Assembly (NCBI GenBank): GCA_016713535.1 | Contig: JADJOY010000042.1 | Span: forward strand, 14,332-78,331 | Length of the DNA stretch: 64,000 nt | Source of the DNA: Deltaproteobacteria bacterium | Lineage (GTDB): Bacteria; JADJOY01 | Direction of reading: 5' to 3' | Part shown: positions 28,114-37,531 of the stretch, piece by piece | Layout of the letters: each line of letters starts with the position of its first letter | Numbering within the stretch: the stretch's first letter is position 1 | Made by a program: the position numbers and the translations under genes | Notes under the pieces: model-generated | Told to the model about the DNA's origin: nothing | Databases searched by the model: none | What the model saw: the letters and a program-made list of their open reading frames with translations, nothing else

Positions 28114-29607
28114 ATGCGTAAGCTGAAGGTCGTGTTCCTCGAGCGCCTCGCGATGGAGAAGCTCGGGCTGATGTACATCTCGGCGATGGTGCGACGCGCC
28201 GGGCACGAATCGCAGTTGTTCCTCGAAGGCGCCGAGGGAAGCCGGTTCCTCGACCGGGTCGTCGAGGCACGACCGGACGTCGTGGCCTTCTCGGTCACGA
28301 CCGGCATGCACCGATGGGCACTCGAGGTATCCGCTCGCCTCAAGGCGAGGATGGATACCAGGATCTTGTTCGGCGGACCTCACGCGTCTTACACGCCGGA
28401 AGTGATCGAGAAAGATCCGGTCGACCTGGTATGCCGGGGCGAGGGCGAAGAGGCGATCGTGGGCCTGCTCGAATGCCTCGCGGCTGGCGAGAGCCCGCGT
28501 AACGTTCCGAATTTGTGGGTGAAAGAAGAGGGCGTCGTGCATCGAAACGACGTCCGCCCGCTCACCCAGGACCTCGACGCGGTTCCCTTCCCTGACTGGG
28601 ACCTCTACTACCGGTATCCGTACCTTCGCCGGCTTCGCTCGAAGCCCTTGCTCACTGGCCGCGGCTGCAGCTTCCAGTGCACGTTCTGCCACAACCACCT
28701 CGACATGCCGGTCTGCTCGGGCAAGGGCAACTGGGTCCGCAAACGGTCCCCCGAGAACGTGGTCGCCGAGATCCGCGAGTTGCGTCAGCGCTATCCCATC
28801 GAAGTCCTGAACCTCGAGCGTGATGACCACCTCACCATCCAGCGCGACTGGACCTTCGAGTTCCTCGAGGCGTATGCCAGGCAGGTCGACCTGCCCTTCG
28901 TGCTCCAATGCCGGCCGGAGACCATCGACCTGGAAACCGCTGATGCCCTGGCCCGCGCCCGCTGTGCCTCGGTCACGATCTCGTTCGAGACCGCGGACGC
29001 CCGCCTGCGCAACTCGCTTTTACGTAAGGAAATCAGTGACGAGGACGTAGTCCAGGCAGTGACGCTCCTAAAGGAGCGCGGAATCTTCGTGAAGACCTTG
29101 AACATGATCGGGCTTCCGGGCGAGGACCTCGACGGTGCGCTCGAGACCCTGGCGTTCAACGTCCGGCTCCGCCCTCAGTTCGCGCGCTGCTCGATTGCCA
29201 CCCCGTTCCCGGGCACGCGCCTGTTCGAGCAGTCCGTGAGTGCCGGCATGCTCGCGCCGGACCACTCGTCCGAGGACTACTTCGAGGACTACTTCCAGAA
29301 GACCGTGCTCGACCATCCCGATGGCGCGCGCCTCGAAAACCTCCACAAGTTCTTCAGCATCGTCGTGACGTTCCCCTGGATCCTTCCGCTGGTGAAGCTG
29401 CTGGTACGCCTTCCGCCGAATCCGGTCTTCTACCGCCTCTACCTCGCGGCCTTCGTTCTCTACGGCTCGTCCTTCGCCGGGCTCAGCGCACGCAACATCG
29501 TCGACCTGATCCGTTTCACGCCGAGCCCCCTACCCGCACCGAAGGCCGCGCGTCGGTCCTGGACGTTGCTCGCCGTTCTCGAGCGCTTCTCGTTCAACTT
29601 CGACTGA
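28114..29607 (+). CDS. B12-binding-domain radical SAM protein
   Basis: About 497 residues. The N-terminal Rossmann-like part (MYISAMVRRAGHESQLFLEG, VVAFSVTTGMH, ILFGGPHASYTPEV, DLVCRGEGEEAI) is the cobalamin-binding-type domain of the BchE/P-methylase class. The usual DxHxxG cobalamin His is not obvious, so B12 use is uncertain. The radical SAM cluster motif is RGCSFQCTFCHN (CxxxCxxC, Cys at about 185, 189 and 192). FVLQCRPETIDLE and TLNMIGLPGEDLDGAL follow the barrel pattern. The hydrophobic C-terminal region (FPWILPLVKLLVRLPPNP) suggests membrane association and a lipid or isoprenoid substrate. It converges with the propeller operon on the opposite strand. Confidence 0.85.
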   Translation: MRKLKVVFLERLAMEKLGLMYISAMVRRAGHESQLFLEGAEGSRFLDRVVEARPDVVAFSVTTGMHRWALEVSARLKARMDTRILFGGPHASYTPEVIEKDPVDLVCRGEGEEAIVGLLECLAAGESPRNVPNLWVKEEGVVHRNDVRPLTQDLDAVPFPDWDLYYRYPYLRRLRSKPLLTGRGCSFQCTFCHNHLDMPVCSGKGNWVRKRSPENVVAEIRELRQRYPIEVLNLERDDHLTIQRDWTFEFLEAYARQVDLPFVLQCRPETIDLETADALARARCASVTISFETADARLRNSLLRKEISDEDVVQAVTLLKERGIFVKTLNMIGLPGEDLDGALETLAFNVRLRPQFARCSIATPFPGTRLFEQSVSAGMLAPDHSSEDYFEDYFQKTVLDHPDGARLENLHKFFSIVVTFPWILPLVKLLVRLPPNPVFYRLYLAAFVLYGSSFAGLSARNIVDLIRFTPSPLPAPKAARRSWTLLAVLERFSFNFD

Positions 29608-29650
29608 GCCGTCCCGTCGCTCTCGGCCGTGTCAGCCCCGCTTTGGGCTC

Positions 29651-31233
29651 TCAGCCGGCCGGACTCGCTTCCAGCTCCGGGGTGAACTCGATCACCCCGG
29701 CCGAGGTGGCCGCGATGACCTTACCGTCCCCGAGCGGCTCGAAGTAGCGGATCTTGCGGCCGAGGAACACCCGTGCTCGTAGTTCGAGCGTGTCCGCATC
29801 GACCACGAAGAAGTGGCCGCGGACGAATCCGCCCACGTAGACCCGGCGGCGCGTCGGGTCTACCCGCACCCAGCGGATCCCCGGCTCGAGCTCGAGCTCC
29901 CCGACGAGCGCGCCGTTCCTTCTGTCGACTCGGTAAAGCTTCCCCGACTGAAGGCTTGTCGAAAATAGATAATGAGATCCGTCATCTGAAACTACTTTGT
30001 TGAAGTGATTGACGAAGGTCGCCTTGTTGAAGCGATCCGCTTGCAACCATTGTGGCAAATGTTCGTCATAGAGCCTCAGAATCACCTCACATTGTTCACT
30101 TCCACCGAGATGGCAGCGCTCCAGGCGACCGTTGCGTACGATGAACGCCTCGCGACGAGCAGTCGAAACGGAGAAGCCCATGATGGTGCCGCCATCCACG
30201 ACGATCCGACACTCGTGCGTCCCGGGGTCGTACGAGGCGAGGTGCTCGCCGCCCGGGTAGCCGAGGAGGAGCGTTCGTTCCTGGTCGAAGTCGACCACCG
30301 TGGGGCCGGCGAAGCCACAGGACTCGAAAGGCTTGTCCACCTCGAAGGTCGACAGATCCACGCTCCAGAGCTTCTCCTGAACCATCTCGGGTACCCAGAC
30401 CTTCCCGCGGCCGCAGTCGAGCGCGTACTGGTCGCCCGGAGGAAACCGGACCTCATGCCATGGATCGGCCGAACCCGATCGCAGGTAGATCGCATCCAAG
30501 GTCCCGACGATCCGGCTGTCGGTGGCACAGCCCCGCATCGCGACGCGTAGGTCGTGCCAGTTGATCGGCATCCCGAAGCGCGACCCGAGCCCCGGATTCG
30601 GCCACGATGGCATCACCAGCCGGGCGCCCGGCAAAGCCGCCAGAACAGGCGTCGCGTCGGCTGTGGGTAGGAGCCAGAAGAGCAGTGCTCGGAGCGCTAC
30701 CGACGCCACCAGCACCGCCGCCCCCACGCCAGGCAGCTCAGCCGCCGCCCAACCCGAGCTCCAACCAGCCACACGAAGAGCCAGAAGCCGAATCCCACCG
30801 AGACGAGGATCGCGCCCCGAGTGAGCGGTCCAGGTGGCATCGGCGGCGCTGCCGCGAGGGGGACCGACAGGCAGGCGGCCAGCCCGACCGCGCGATGGCC
30901 GTGCTCTCGCACCCGGAAGGCGACCAGGCAGGCCACGACAGCGGCGGCGGCGGCGTAGCCCCAGTCGGACGGAGCCAGGAAGGGGCCGAGGCGCCCCAGC
31001 GTGAACGTCGTAGCTGCCGCGACCGTCAGGTAGAGCACGGTCAGCAACCATCCGACGGCTGGCCTGCGCCGGCGTAGCGCGATTTCACCGAGCCACAGAA
31101 AGCCGACCACTGGCGCGAGTGGCAGGCTAGCGGGGAACCACACCAGGCCGCCGAAGAGCGTGGCACCGAACCAGCGCCGCCAGAAGAACGAGCCCCGCCG
31201 CTCTTCGCGCCGAGCCCGCGAGCCCTCGGACAT
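29651..31233 (-). CDS. membrane-anchored beta-propeller protein (frameshifted)
   Basis: The N-terminal 160 residues hold about five hydrophobic helices (FFWRRWFGATLFGGLVWF, VGWLLTVLYLTVAAATTF). A frame change at about 30770 separates them from the remainder, which starts SVALRALLFWLLPTADATPV and continues as about 330 soluble residues with propeller-like repeats (GRGKVWVPEMVQEKLWSVDL, TLLLGYPGGEHLASYDPG, RRRVYVGGFVRGHFFVVDAD). YncE/NHL-type propellers are the closest pattern I can name. The ATG overlaps the stop of the upstream methyltransferase by one base (TGATG), so it is translationally coupled. Role unknown. Confidence 0.6.
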
Positions 31234-32003
31234 CACGCCGGCGTGCAGGCCACGAGGAGACAACCCTCGATTCCTGGGTCCAGCCCAACCCGGTAGTTGG
31301 CGAAGAACAACCGCCGTGCCTCGGGGCTGCGAGCCAGCCACGCCAGCTGGCGCGGGACCGATCGCAACCAGTCCCCGAGCTCCTCGACCACCGTGGCGAG
31401 CTCCTGACGGATGGGGAAGCCCTCGGCGCGGATCACGTCGAACCCAGCTCCTCGCACCACCCTCTCCCACTCGGACACCGTCAGCAGGTTCAGAGTCCGC
31501 TCCCCGAGTAGCCGCTGGAAGTCGGCCGCTGGTGGCACGTGGTCAGGTCGGCGCGCGATGTCGACGAGGCCGATCCGGCCGCCGGGGACGAGCACACGCG
31601 CAACCTCGGGCAACACCGCGTCGAGCGGCGCGGCATAGGCGACCGCCTCGAGAAGTACCGCATCGAAGCTGCCTGCGCGAAATGGCAACGCCATCGCGTC
31701 GGCTCGCACCAGGGGGAGACCCCGCGTGAACGAGTGCCGGCGCGCACGCCAGCGCGCTCGCCCCAGGCTACGCCCCGAGCGGTCGAGCCCGATCACCAGA
31801 ACCTCGTGTTCGGTCGCGACGAGCACGGCGCTCTTTGCCGATCCGCAGCCCACGTCGAGGACCCTGGCGCCGGGCGCCAGCTCCAGCGCGGACGCGAGCC
31901 GACGAGTCGATCCGCTCTGCCCGGCGTGCTGGGAGGCATCGCTGCGAGCCACCAGCCACTCCTGAAACTCGAGCGGACGCGCGTCAGGGCCCGTGCGCGC
32001 CAT
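31233..32003 (-). CDS. class I SAM-dependent methyltransferase (UbiE-like)
   Basis: About 256 residues. Motif I reads ARVLDVGCGSAKSAVLVA, motif II VIGLDRSG, and PLVRADAMALPFRAGSFDAV is the ubiE-type acidic and post-motif region; VARVLVPGGRIGLVD follows. Typical of methyltransferases acting on small hydrophobic molecules. It lies 46 bases after the radical SAM gene at 32050-33486 and overlaps the propeller gene by one base, forming one transcription unit. Substrate probably shared with these partners. Confidence 0.8.
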   Translation of the reverse strand: MARTGPDARPLEFQEWLVARSDASQHAGQSGSTRRLASALELAPGARVLDVGCGSAKSAVLVATEHEVLVIGLDRSGRSLGRARWRARRHSFTRGLPLVRADAMALPFRAGSFDAVLLEAVAYAAPLDAVLPEVARVLVPGGRIGLVDIARRPDHVPPAADFQRLLGERTLNLLTVSEWERVVRGAGFDVIRAEGFPIRQELATVVEELGDWLRSVPRQLAWLARSPEARRLFFANYRVGLDPGIEGCLLVACTPA

Positions 32004-32049
32004 CCCGTCCTCAACGGCTCTCGACCAGACGCAAGCAGGTCGCGGTTGG

Positions 32050-33486
32050 TCAGGCCGGCAGCGCCTGGGGCGGCGGCAGCGGGCGTGCCGCCGGGACCAC
32101 GACCAGACGCGCGCGGCGGAGGAGTCGGCGGACCAACTGCGGAATGGCGATCGGACCGACGTGTCGCAGCAGGCGTAGCGCGCGGGAGGGGCGCACATAG
32201 AACGTCAGCCACGCGGCCATCCAATAGAGACGCACCGCCCATTTCGGCATGTGTTGGGTTCCACTCATGACCCGATCGTTGGCGAAGTCGCCCCATGAGA
32301 TGTCCGCAGCCGGACGTGCGTGCAGGACATCCGAGACCCGCGTGCCGACGTGTGGGCTGAATCCGAAGATCCACGCCGAATCGAGGTCGATCCGGGCGAG
32401 CAACCGGATCGTCTTCCATGCATCGGACAGCCGCTCCTCGGGGTAGCCCACGATGAAGAACCCTTCGGTGCGGATCCGCGTCTCTCGCCGCAGGATCCGC
32501 AGCGCGCTCTCGACGTCGTCCAGCGCGAAGCGCTTCCCCATCGCGTGGACGATGCGCTCCGAGCCGCTCTCGATTCCGAAGCCGACCTTCTCGCATCCCG
32601 CGGCGTCGAGGAGACGAGCGAGCGCCACGTCGATCGTATCGGCGCGGATGCCGTTCGACGCGGCATCCCATCGTACGTTCACCCGCCGCCGCACCATCTC
32701 TTCGCAGAAGGCGTCCACGTAGCGGCGGTCGTTGGTGAACGCGTCGTCCGAAATCGAGAAGCCCTGCACGCCGAAGACGTCGCGCAGGTGCTCGATCTCG
32801 TCGATCACGAACTCGACGCTGTGATGGCGGAGTTTCTTCCCCGAATTCACGGGAGCGGCGCAGAACGTACAGGGGAACGGACAACCGCGGGTGGTGAGGA
32901 TCGGAACGTAGGGAATCGGTCGGTCGAGCCAAGGCTCACGCTTCTGGAGCTCGACGTGCTCGCGCGGCTGGAGGAGATCCCAGGCCGGGAGGCCGAGTGC
33001 ATCGAGGTCGTCGGGAAAGTCCTGCGCACCGACCAGCACGCCGGTTTCGGTCCGGCGCACGAGCCCGGGCACCCGAGAGAGGTCACTCCCCTCCGAGATC
33101 CCGTCGATGAGCATCGGCAGCGCACGCTCCGCCTCACCCACGATCGCGAAGTCGGCCTCGGGCAGGCTTTCGAGCGCCCGCGCGCGGAACCCCGAGACGT
33201 GCGGCCCCCCCGCGACGGTACGGACATCTCGTCTGGCGGACCGCGCCTCGACCATGTAGCTGCGAGCGCGACCGACCGTGTGATCGAAGACCTTCACACC
33301 GAACCAGTCCGGCTGGAATTCTACGACGCGCTCACGAACGCTGCGCGGCTTGCCGCGCATCTCGTCGAGCTCGGGGTCGGCGACCGCGACCTGATGTCCA
33401 GATCGACGTAGCGCCGTCGCCAGGTAGCCGAGCCCGATGTCGGGACCCGCCGTGGCCGGCAGCGTCTTGATCAGCAGCACGCGCAC
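32050..33486 (-). CDS. B12-binding-domain radical SAM protein
   Basis: About 478 residues. The N-terminal cobalamin-type domain reads MRVLLIKTLPATAGPDIGLG, GYLATALRRSGHQVAVADPE, VAGGPHVSGFRARALESLPE and FAIVGEAERALPMLI. The radical SAM motif is TTRGCPFPCTFCAAP (Cys at about 202, 206 and 209). FGIESGSERIVHAMGKR and FFIVGYPEERLSDAWKTI are the usual barrel elements. The C-terminal third is partly hydrophobic and basic, as in HpnJ/HpnR-like or BchE-like members that act on lipids. First gene of the unit with the methyltransferase and propeller. Confidence 0.85.
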   Translation of the reverse strand: MRVLLIKTLPATAGPDIGLGYLATALRRSGHQVAVADPELDEMRGKPRSVRERVVEFQPDWFGVKVFDHTVGRARSYMVEARSARRDVRTVAGGPHVSGFRARALESLPEADFAIVGEAERALPMLIDGISEGSDLSRVPGLVRRTETGVLVGAQDFPDDLDALGLPAWDLLQPREHVELQKREPWLDRPIPYVPILTTRGCPFPCTFCAAPVNSGKKLRHHSVEFVIDEIEHLRDVFGVQGFSISDDAFTNDRRYVDAFCEEMVRRRVNVRWDAASNGIRADTIDVALARLLDAAGCEKVGFGIESGSERIVHAMGKRFALDDVESALRILRRETRIRTEGFFIVGYPEERLSDAWKTIRLLARIDLDSAWIFGFSPHVGTRVSDVLHARPAADISWGDFANDRVMSGTQHMPKWAVRLYWMAAWLTFYVRPSRALRLLRHVGPIAIPQLVRRLLRRARLVVVPAARPLPPPQALPA

Positions 33487-33633
33487 GTGGCCGCCTCGGA
33501 TGGCGCTCGGCTCATGCAGCGCCGGGCGCGCATGAGCGACGCCGCGGCGCGAGGGCCGCGATCGTCGAGCGCGCGTTGGCCTGAGGAACCGTCACCGATG
33601 CGATGGGATCACGGCAGGGGGGCAGAACGGATC

Positions 33634-34512
33634 TTAGGGGCGCGTCCCTGCCGGGGTCAACGTACCGGCTTCCGGCAGCGGGACCTGCAGCGGGACCGAG
33701 GCTGGGGACGCGGCAAGATCGTCGCGCTCACGGTCGCTCAGCGTGAGAACCTCGACCCCGGAATCGGTCACGATGACCGTGTGCTCGAACTGCGCGGACA
33801 GCGAGCGGTCGCGGGTCACGGCCGTCCAGCCGTCCGCGAGAACCTCGACGTGCCAGTCGCCGGCGTTGATCATCGGCTCGATCGTGAACGTCATGCCGGG
33901 TCGCAGTCTCTCTCCGCTCCCGGGGCGTCCGACGTGATGTACGGTCGGGGCGGTGTGAAAGATCCGCCCAATGCCGTGTCCGGTGAAGTCGCGCACCACG
34001 GAGAATCCGCGCCCTTCCGCGAAGCTCTGGATCGCATGACCGACGTCACCGAGCGTCGCGCCCGGGCGCACGGCGCGGATGCCTCTCCACAGCGCCTCGC
34101 GAGTCGTTTCGACGAGCCGGCGGGCAGCTAGCGAGGGACTCCCAACGTAGAAGGTTCTGGAGCTGTCGCCATGGAAGCCCTCCAGAACCGGTGTGACGTC
34201 GACGTTCACGATGTCACCGTCGCACAGCACCTGGTCGTCGCGAGGAATTCCGTGGCACACGACCTCGTTGATGGACGTGCAGACGTGTTTGGGGAACCCG
34301 CGGTATCCGAATGGCGCGCTCTCCGCGCCGGCAGCGCGGGTCGCTTCGTCCACCAACGCGTCGATCGCGCCGGTCGTGACGCCAGGACGGATCGCGGTCT
34401 CCACCAGATCGAGGAGGTGAGCCGCGATCCGGCCGACTTCCCGCATACGGTCCACCTGGAACGCGTTCATCCGGATCGGCTTCGGCGGCTTTCGGAATTC
34501 GGACCTTCTCAT
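33634..34512 (-). CDS. map: methionine aminopeptidase, type I
   Basis: Removes the initiator Met from nascent proteins in the cytoplasm. The pita-bread metal ligands are visible: Asp in NVDVTPVLEGFHGDSSRTF (two Asp), His in FTGHGIGR, Glu in FTIEPM, and Glu in SAQFEHTVIV. About 292 residues; the core is the usual 250, with a short N-terminal extension (MRRSEFRKPPKPIRMNAFQV) and a C-terminal Pro-rich tail. ATG at 34512 is used; an internal Met (MNAF) is an alternative start. Diverges from apaG across about 286 bases, in which I see no clear promoter. Confidence 0.95.
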   Translation of the reverse strand: MRRSEFRKPPKPIRMNAFQVDRMREVGRIAAHLLDLVETAIRPGVTTGAIDALVDEATRAAGAESAPFGYRGFPKHVCTSINEVVCHGIPRDDQVLCDGDIVNVDVTPVLEGFHGDSSRTFYVGSPSLAARRLVETTREALWRGIRAVRPGATLGDVGHAIQSFAEGRGFSVVRDFTGHGIGRIFHTAPTVHHVGRPGSGERLRPGMTFTIEPMINAGDWHVEVLADGWTAVTRDRSLSAQFEHTVIVTDSGVEVLTLSDRERDDLAASPASVPLQVPLPEAGTLTPAGTRP

Positions 34513-34798
34513 GGCTTCGTGGGGCTTCGTCCGGTGGAATCGAAAGGGGCTCGGCGTCGCGCACCCGGATCGGGAGTCGGATCGTGGTTCGATGCCGTCC
34601 TGACGCAGGCTCCGCTTCTCGCGCAATCTCGCATCGCCCACGGCCGACGGCCAGCCTGCCGGGCCAACGCCGCAGGCGCGGAGTCTCGCATGGCGCCCTC
34701 GCCCAAGTCGAGGCGCGACGGCACCTCTGGATTCGGTAGACGACCCCCCGGGGGCCGGTTACTCTCCGCCGCCTTCCGCACGGAGAAGCATATCCATC

Positions 34799-35188
34799 AT
34801 GGGCACCTCGGAAGCACTGACACGCGGCGTACGAGTTCGGGTGCGCTCGCAATACGTGCCCGAGCGATCACAACCGCCACAGGGCGAGTGGTTCTTCACC
34901 TACTCGGTGAGGATCGCCAACGAGGGCGAGGAGCCGGTGCAGCTCGTCAGCCGTCATTGGATCATCACCGATGCGAATGGGCACGTCGAAGAAGTGAAGG
35001 GGCCCGGTGTCGTCGGCGAAACGCCGATCCTCGAGCCCGGCGACTTCTTCGAGTACACGTCCGCGTGCCCGTTGTCGACTCCGTTCGGTTCGATGCGCGG
35101 GACCTACCAGATGGTCACATCGAAGAACGACCGGTTCGACGCCGAGATCGCCGCTTTCTCGCTCAGCGAGCCCTATTCCATCAACTGA
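34799..35188 (+). CDS. apaG: ApaG (DUF525) protein
   Basis: About 129 residues, a fibronectin-type-III-like beta sandwich. VRVRVRSQYVPERSQPPQGE, FFTYSVRIANEGEEPVQLVS, RHWIITDANG, EVKGPGVVGETPILEPGDFF and EYTSACPLSTPFGSMRGTYQ are highly characteristic. Despite the name and its link to diadenosine tetraphosphate and cobalt resistance in enterobacteria, its biochemical role is not settled. It stands alone on its strand, between map and the acyltransferase operon. Confidence 0.95.
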   Translation: MGTSEALTRGVRVRVRSQYVPERSQPPQGEWFFTYSVRIANEGEEPVQLVSRHWIITDANGHVEEVKGPGVVGETPILEPGDFFEYTSACPLSTPFGSMRGTYQMVTSKNDRFDAEIAAFSLSEPYSIN

Positions 35189-35217
35189 TGGATCGTGTCG
35201 CCCGGACCGGCGCCACG

Positions 35218-36144
35218 TCAGTAGAGCTTGGGATCGCCGACCGGGCGAGTCTTCCATCGTCGGTGACCCCAGAGCCATTGCTCCGGAAACCGGCGAATGA
35301 CGTCCTCGGTGACCCGAGCGACCTCCTGCGTCGTCGTGATCGCATCCTCGCGTGGATGACCGGTGGACACCGGTTCGATGACCGGCCCTACGTGGATCGT
35401 GTGGAAACCGTCGGTGTCGCGTGAAATGAAGGCCGGCACGATCGCGGCCTTCGTCTTCAGCGCGAGCTTCGCGATGCTGACGTGAGTGCAGGCGGGCCGA
35501 CCGAAGAACTGGACGAACTCGCCCTCCTCGCGGGTCGCATTCTGGTCTCCCAAGATGCCGAGCACGCCGCCGCTTCGCAACACCCGGAAGGCGTCCTTCC
35601 CGCTTCCCTTCTTGTCCAGCACCTCGTTTCCGAACCTACGTCGCATGTCGTTCAAGAGCTCGTAGACGAGGGGGCTGTCCATCGGGCGGGCGAGGAAGCT
35701 GAGCGGATGTCCGTGCGCGCTGTGCGCGAGGGCCATGAGGTCGAAGTTGCCGACGTGTCCGGTGAGGATCACCACGGGTCGGCCTGCGGCTCGGATGCTC
35801 TCGTAGACCTCGACTCCGTCGTACCGCACTCGAGCCCGGATCTCCTCGGCGCTCGCGCGCGCCATGTGCGCGACCTCGATCGTGCTCGCGACGACGTGTG
35901 CGTACATGCCACGGATGATGCGGTCGGCGCCGCCGAGCTCGACGAGCCGATCGCCGAACGCCAGCTCGAGATTGACTCGCGCGATTCCACGGTGCCGGCG
36001 GTCGAGAGCGACGACGAGCGGCACGGCCAGTCGCCCTATCCGCGGCGCCCAGCTCCACGGGATGAAACGGAACAGCCAGAACATCGCTCTGGCGGCCGCG
36101 AGCTCGGCTCGAGCCTGAAGGCTCTCGGGCGCGCGCTCAGCCAT
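35218..36144 (-). CDS. LpxL/HtrB-family lysophospholipid or lipid A acyltransferase
   Basis: Membrane-bound acyltransferase of about 308 residues. A hydrophobic N-terminal segment (AMFWLFRFIPWSW) precedes the catalytic HxxxxD motif, TGHVGNFD (His at about 130), then LARPMDSPLV and VLGILGDQNATREEGEFVQF FG-type family blocks (split here only for length). Members add acyl chains to lipid A or to other glycolipids. Its ATG overlaps the preceding WS/DGAT-like gene by eight bases, so it is the third gene of a tight acyltransferase operon. A lipid A role is plausible, but the partners suggest a dedicated acylated lipid. Confidence 0.85.
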   Translation of the reverse strand: MAERAPESLQARAELAAARAMFWLFRFIPWSWAPRIGRLAVPLVVALDRRHRGIARVNLELAFGDRLVELGGADRIIRGMYAHVVASTIEVAHMARASAEEIRARVRYDGVEVYESIRAAGRPVVILTGHVGNFDLMALAHSAHGHPLSFLARPMDSPLVYELLNDMRRRFGNEVLDKKGSGKDAFRVLRSGGVLGILGDQNATREEGEFVQFFGRPACTHVSIAKLALKTKAAIVPAFISRDTDGFHTIHVGPVIEPVSTGHPREDAITTTQEVARVTEDVIRRFPEQWLWGHRRWKTRPVGDPKLY

Positions 36145-37531
36145 CGAGGGTCGGCACGGAAAGCAACGCAAACAACTCGTCCCGGATGCGCCCGAGGAGC
36201 TCGTCCGCTTCGATACGAGCGAGGCCCCCCTCGGCGAAGCTCATCTCCATCTGCACTTCGTTCCGGTACGTGTACATCGCGAGCGTGGCGGGCATGGGGT
36301 AGCCGCACTGGTACACGTGACGAGTGTAGAGGACGCGAGCGCCGCCGATGTGTTCCGCCGTCGAGCCGTCAGGGCGCTGCCAGATCGGTCCCACGTTGCT
36401 CACCGTCAGCGTCGGGGTCGTCCGCGCCACGCTCCTGCGGGTGAGCACCGAACGCATCGAACGGACGACCCACCGGTACGGCAGGCCGAAGAGCATCATG
36501 GATCTCGCCAGGGTGACGAGTGGCAGAGGTGTCGCCTTGAGCGCGCGAGTCTGGGCGCGGATTGCGTGAATGAGCTCGTCGCGGTCGTCCAGCCACCGCG
36601 CGGACACGTGGATCTCGACCGCGATCCCTTGGTTCGCGACGCTCTCGCGTGGATCGAGGTGACGGTAGGCTCGCAGGTTCATCGGCACCGCGAGCGTCAC
36701 CTTTCGCATCCGGACGTTTCGGTGCCTGGCGTACGCCACCACCGCGCGAGCCACCGCCGCGAGCACCGCGTCGTTGAACGAGATCGCGCGTGCGCGTGCA
36801 GCTGCCCGCACCTCGGCAAAGCGGTCGCTCGGAATGACCCGCTTGACGCTCAGCGTCGGGCTTCGCCGGCTCCTCCAGCGTACCGGCAGCGGCTCGTTCA
36901 CGCGCGGGCGGTTCCACCGCCCCACGCGCGAGTGAGCGATCCACGCCGCGAGCATTCCGCGAAGGCCCACCGCCCGGAAGTACTGCCCCATCCCACGCGG
37001 CGCGATCGCCTTCTGCCGGCGGTCTGGGCGCAATCCCCGCGCGAGCTCGTCGACGATCTCCACCAGGTCCTGACTCAGGACGGCGAGGGCGATGCCGTCG
37101 AGAGCGGAATGGTGGATGCGGATCAGTAACCCGGTCTCGCTGCCTCGGCCTTCGACGATCACGAGCTCGATGGGAGGTTGCCGCTCGAGATCCATCGGCC
37201 GGTTGCCATGCTCCTCGAGCGCCCGGTCGAGTCGTTCGGCAAAGCTCTCTTCGACGCCCCCTGACGCCTGCGCCTCGACCACGAACACAGGGCCGAACTC
37301 GCGCTCGTAGACTTCCTTCCAAGCGAACCCCGACCAGCCGTGCTCGAGCCAGCGGCGGCGCACCAGCACCGATCGGACGATGGGGTACCGGTCGCCGAGG
37401 ATGTTCCACGCCTCGCGCACCAGCTCGCGCGGCAACCGGCCCTCGAAACCGATCGCGAAGGCGGCGCCGAGACCCAACCCAGCCTCGTGCGCGGCCAGGA
37501 AGAATCGCTCGATCACGCTCAGGACTTGCAT
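36137..37531 (-). CDS. WS/DGAT-like (condensation-fold) acyltransferase
   Basis: About 464 residues of the CoA-dependent acyltransferase superfamily (wax ester synthase/DGAT, PapA, NRPS condensation). The catalytic HHxxxDG motif is present as RIHHSALDGIA (His at about 140-141). Other family positions are ISFNDAVLAAVARAV, VTLAVPMNLRAYRHLDP and TLTVSNVGPIWQRPDG. It likely moves an acyl group from CoA or ACP onto an alcohol. It overlaps the upstream homologue by 13 bases and the downstream LpxL-like gene by eight. Acceptor unknown; triacylglycerol, wax ester or a glycolipid are all possible. Confidence 0.8.
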   Translation of the reverse strand: MQVLSVIERFFLAAHEAGLGLGAAFAIGFEGRLPRELVREAWNILGDRYPIVRSVLVRRRWLEHGWSGFAWKEVYEREFGPVFVVEAQASGGVEESFAERLDRALEEHGNRPMDLERQPPIELVIVEGRGSETGLLIRIHHSALDGIALAVLSQDLVEIVDELARGLRPDRRQKAIAPRGMGQYFRAVGLRGMLAAWIAHSRVGRWNRPRVNEPLPVRWRSRRSPTLSVKRVIPSDRFAEVRAAARARAISFNDAVLAAVARAVVAYARHRNVRMRKVTLAVPMNLRAYRHLDPRESVANQGIAVEIHVSARWLDDRDELIHAIRAQTRALKATPLPLVTLARSMMLFGLPYRWVVRSMRSVLTRRSVARTTPTLTVSNVGPIWQRPDGSTAEHIGGARVLYTRHVYQCGYPMPATLAMYTYRNEVQMEMSFAEGGLARIEADELLGRIRDELFALLSVPTLDG

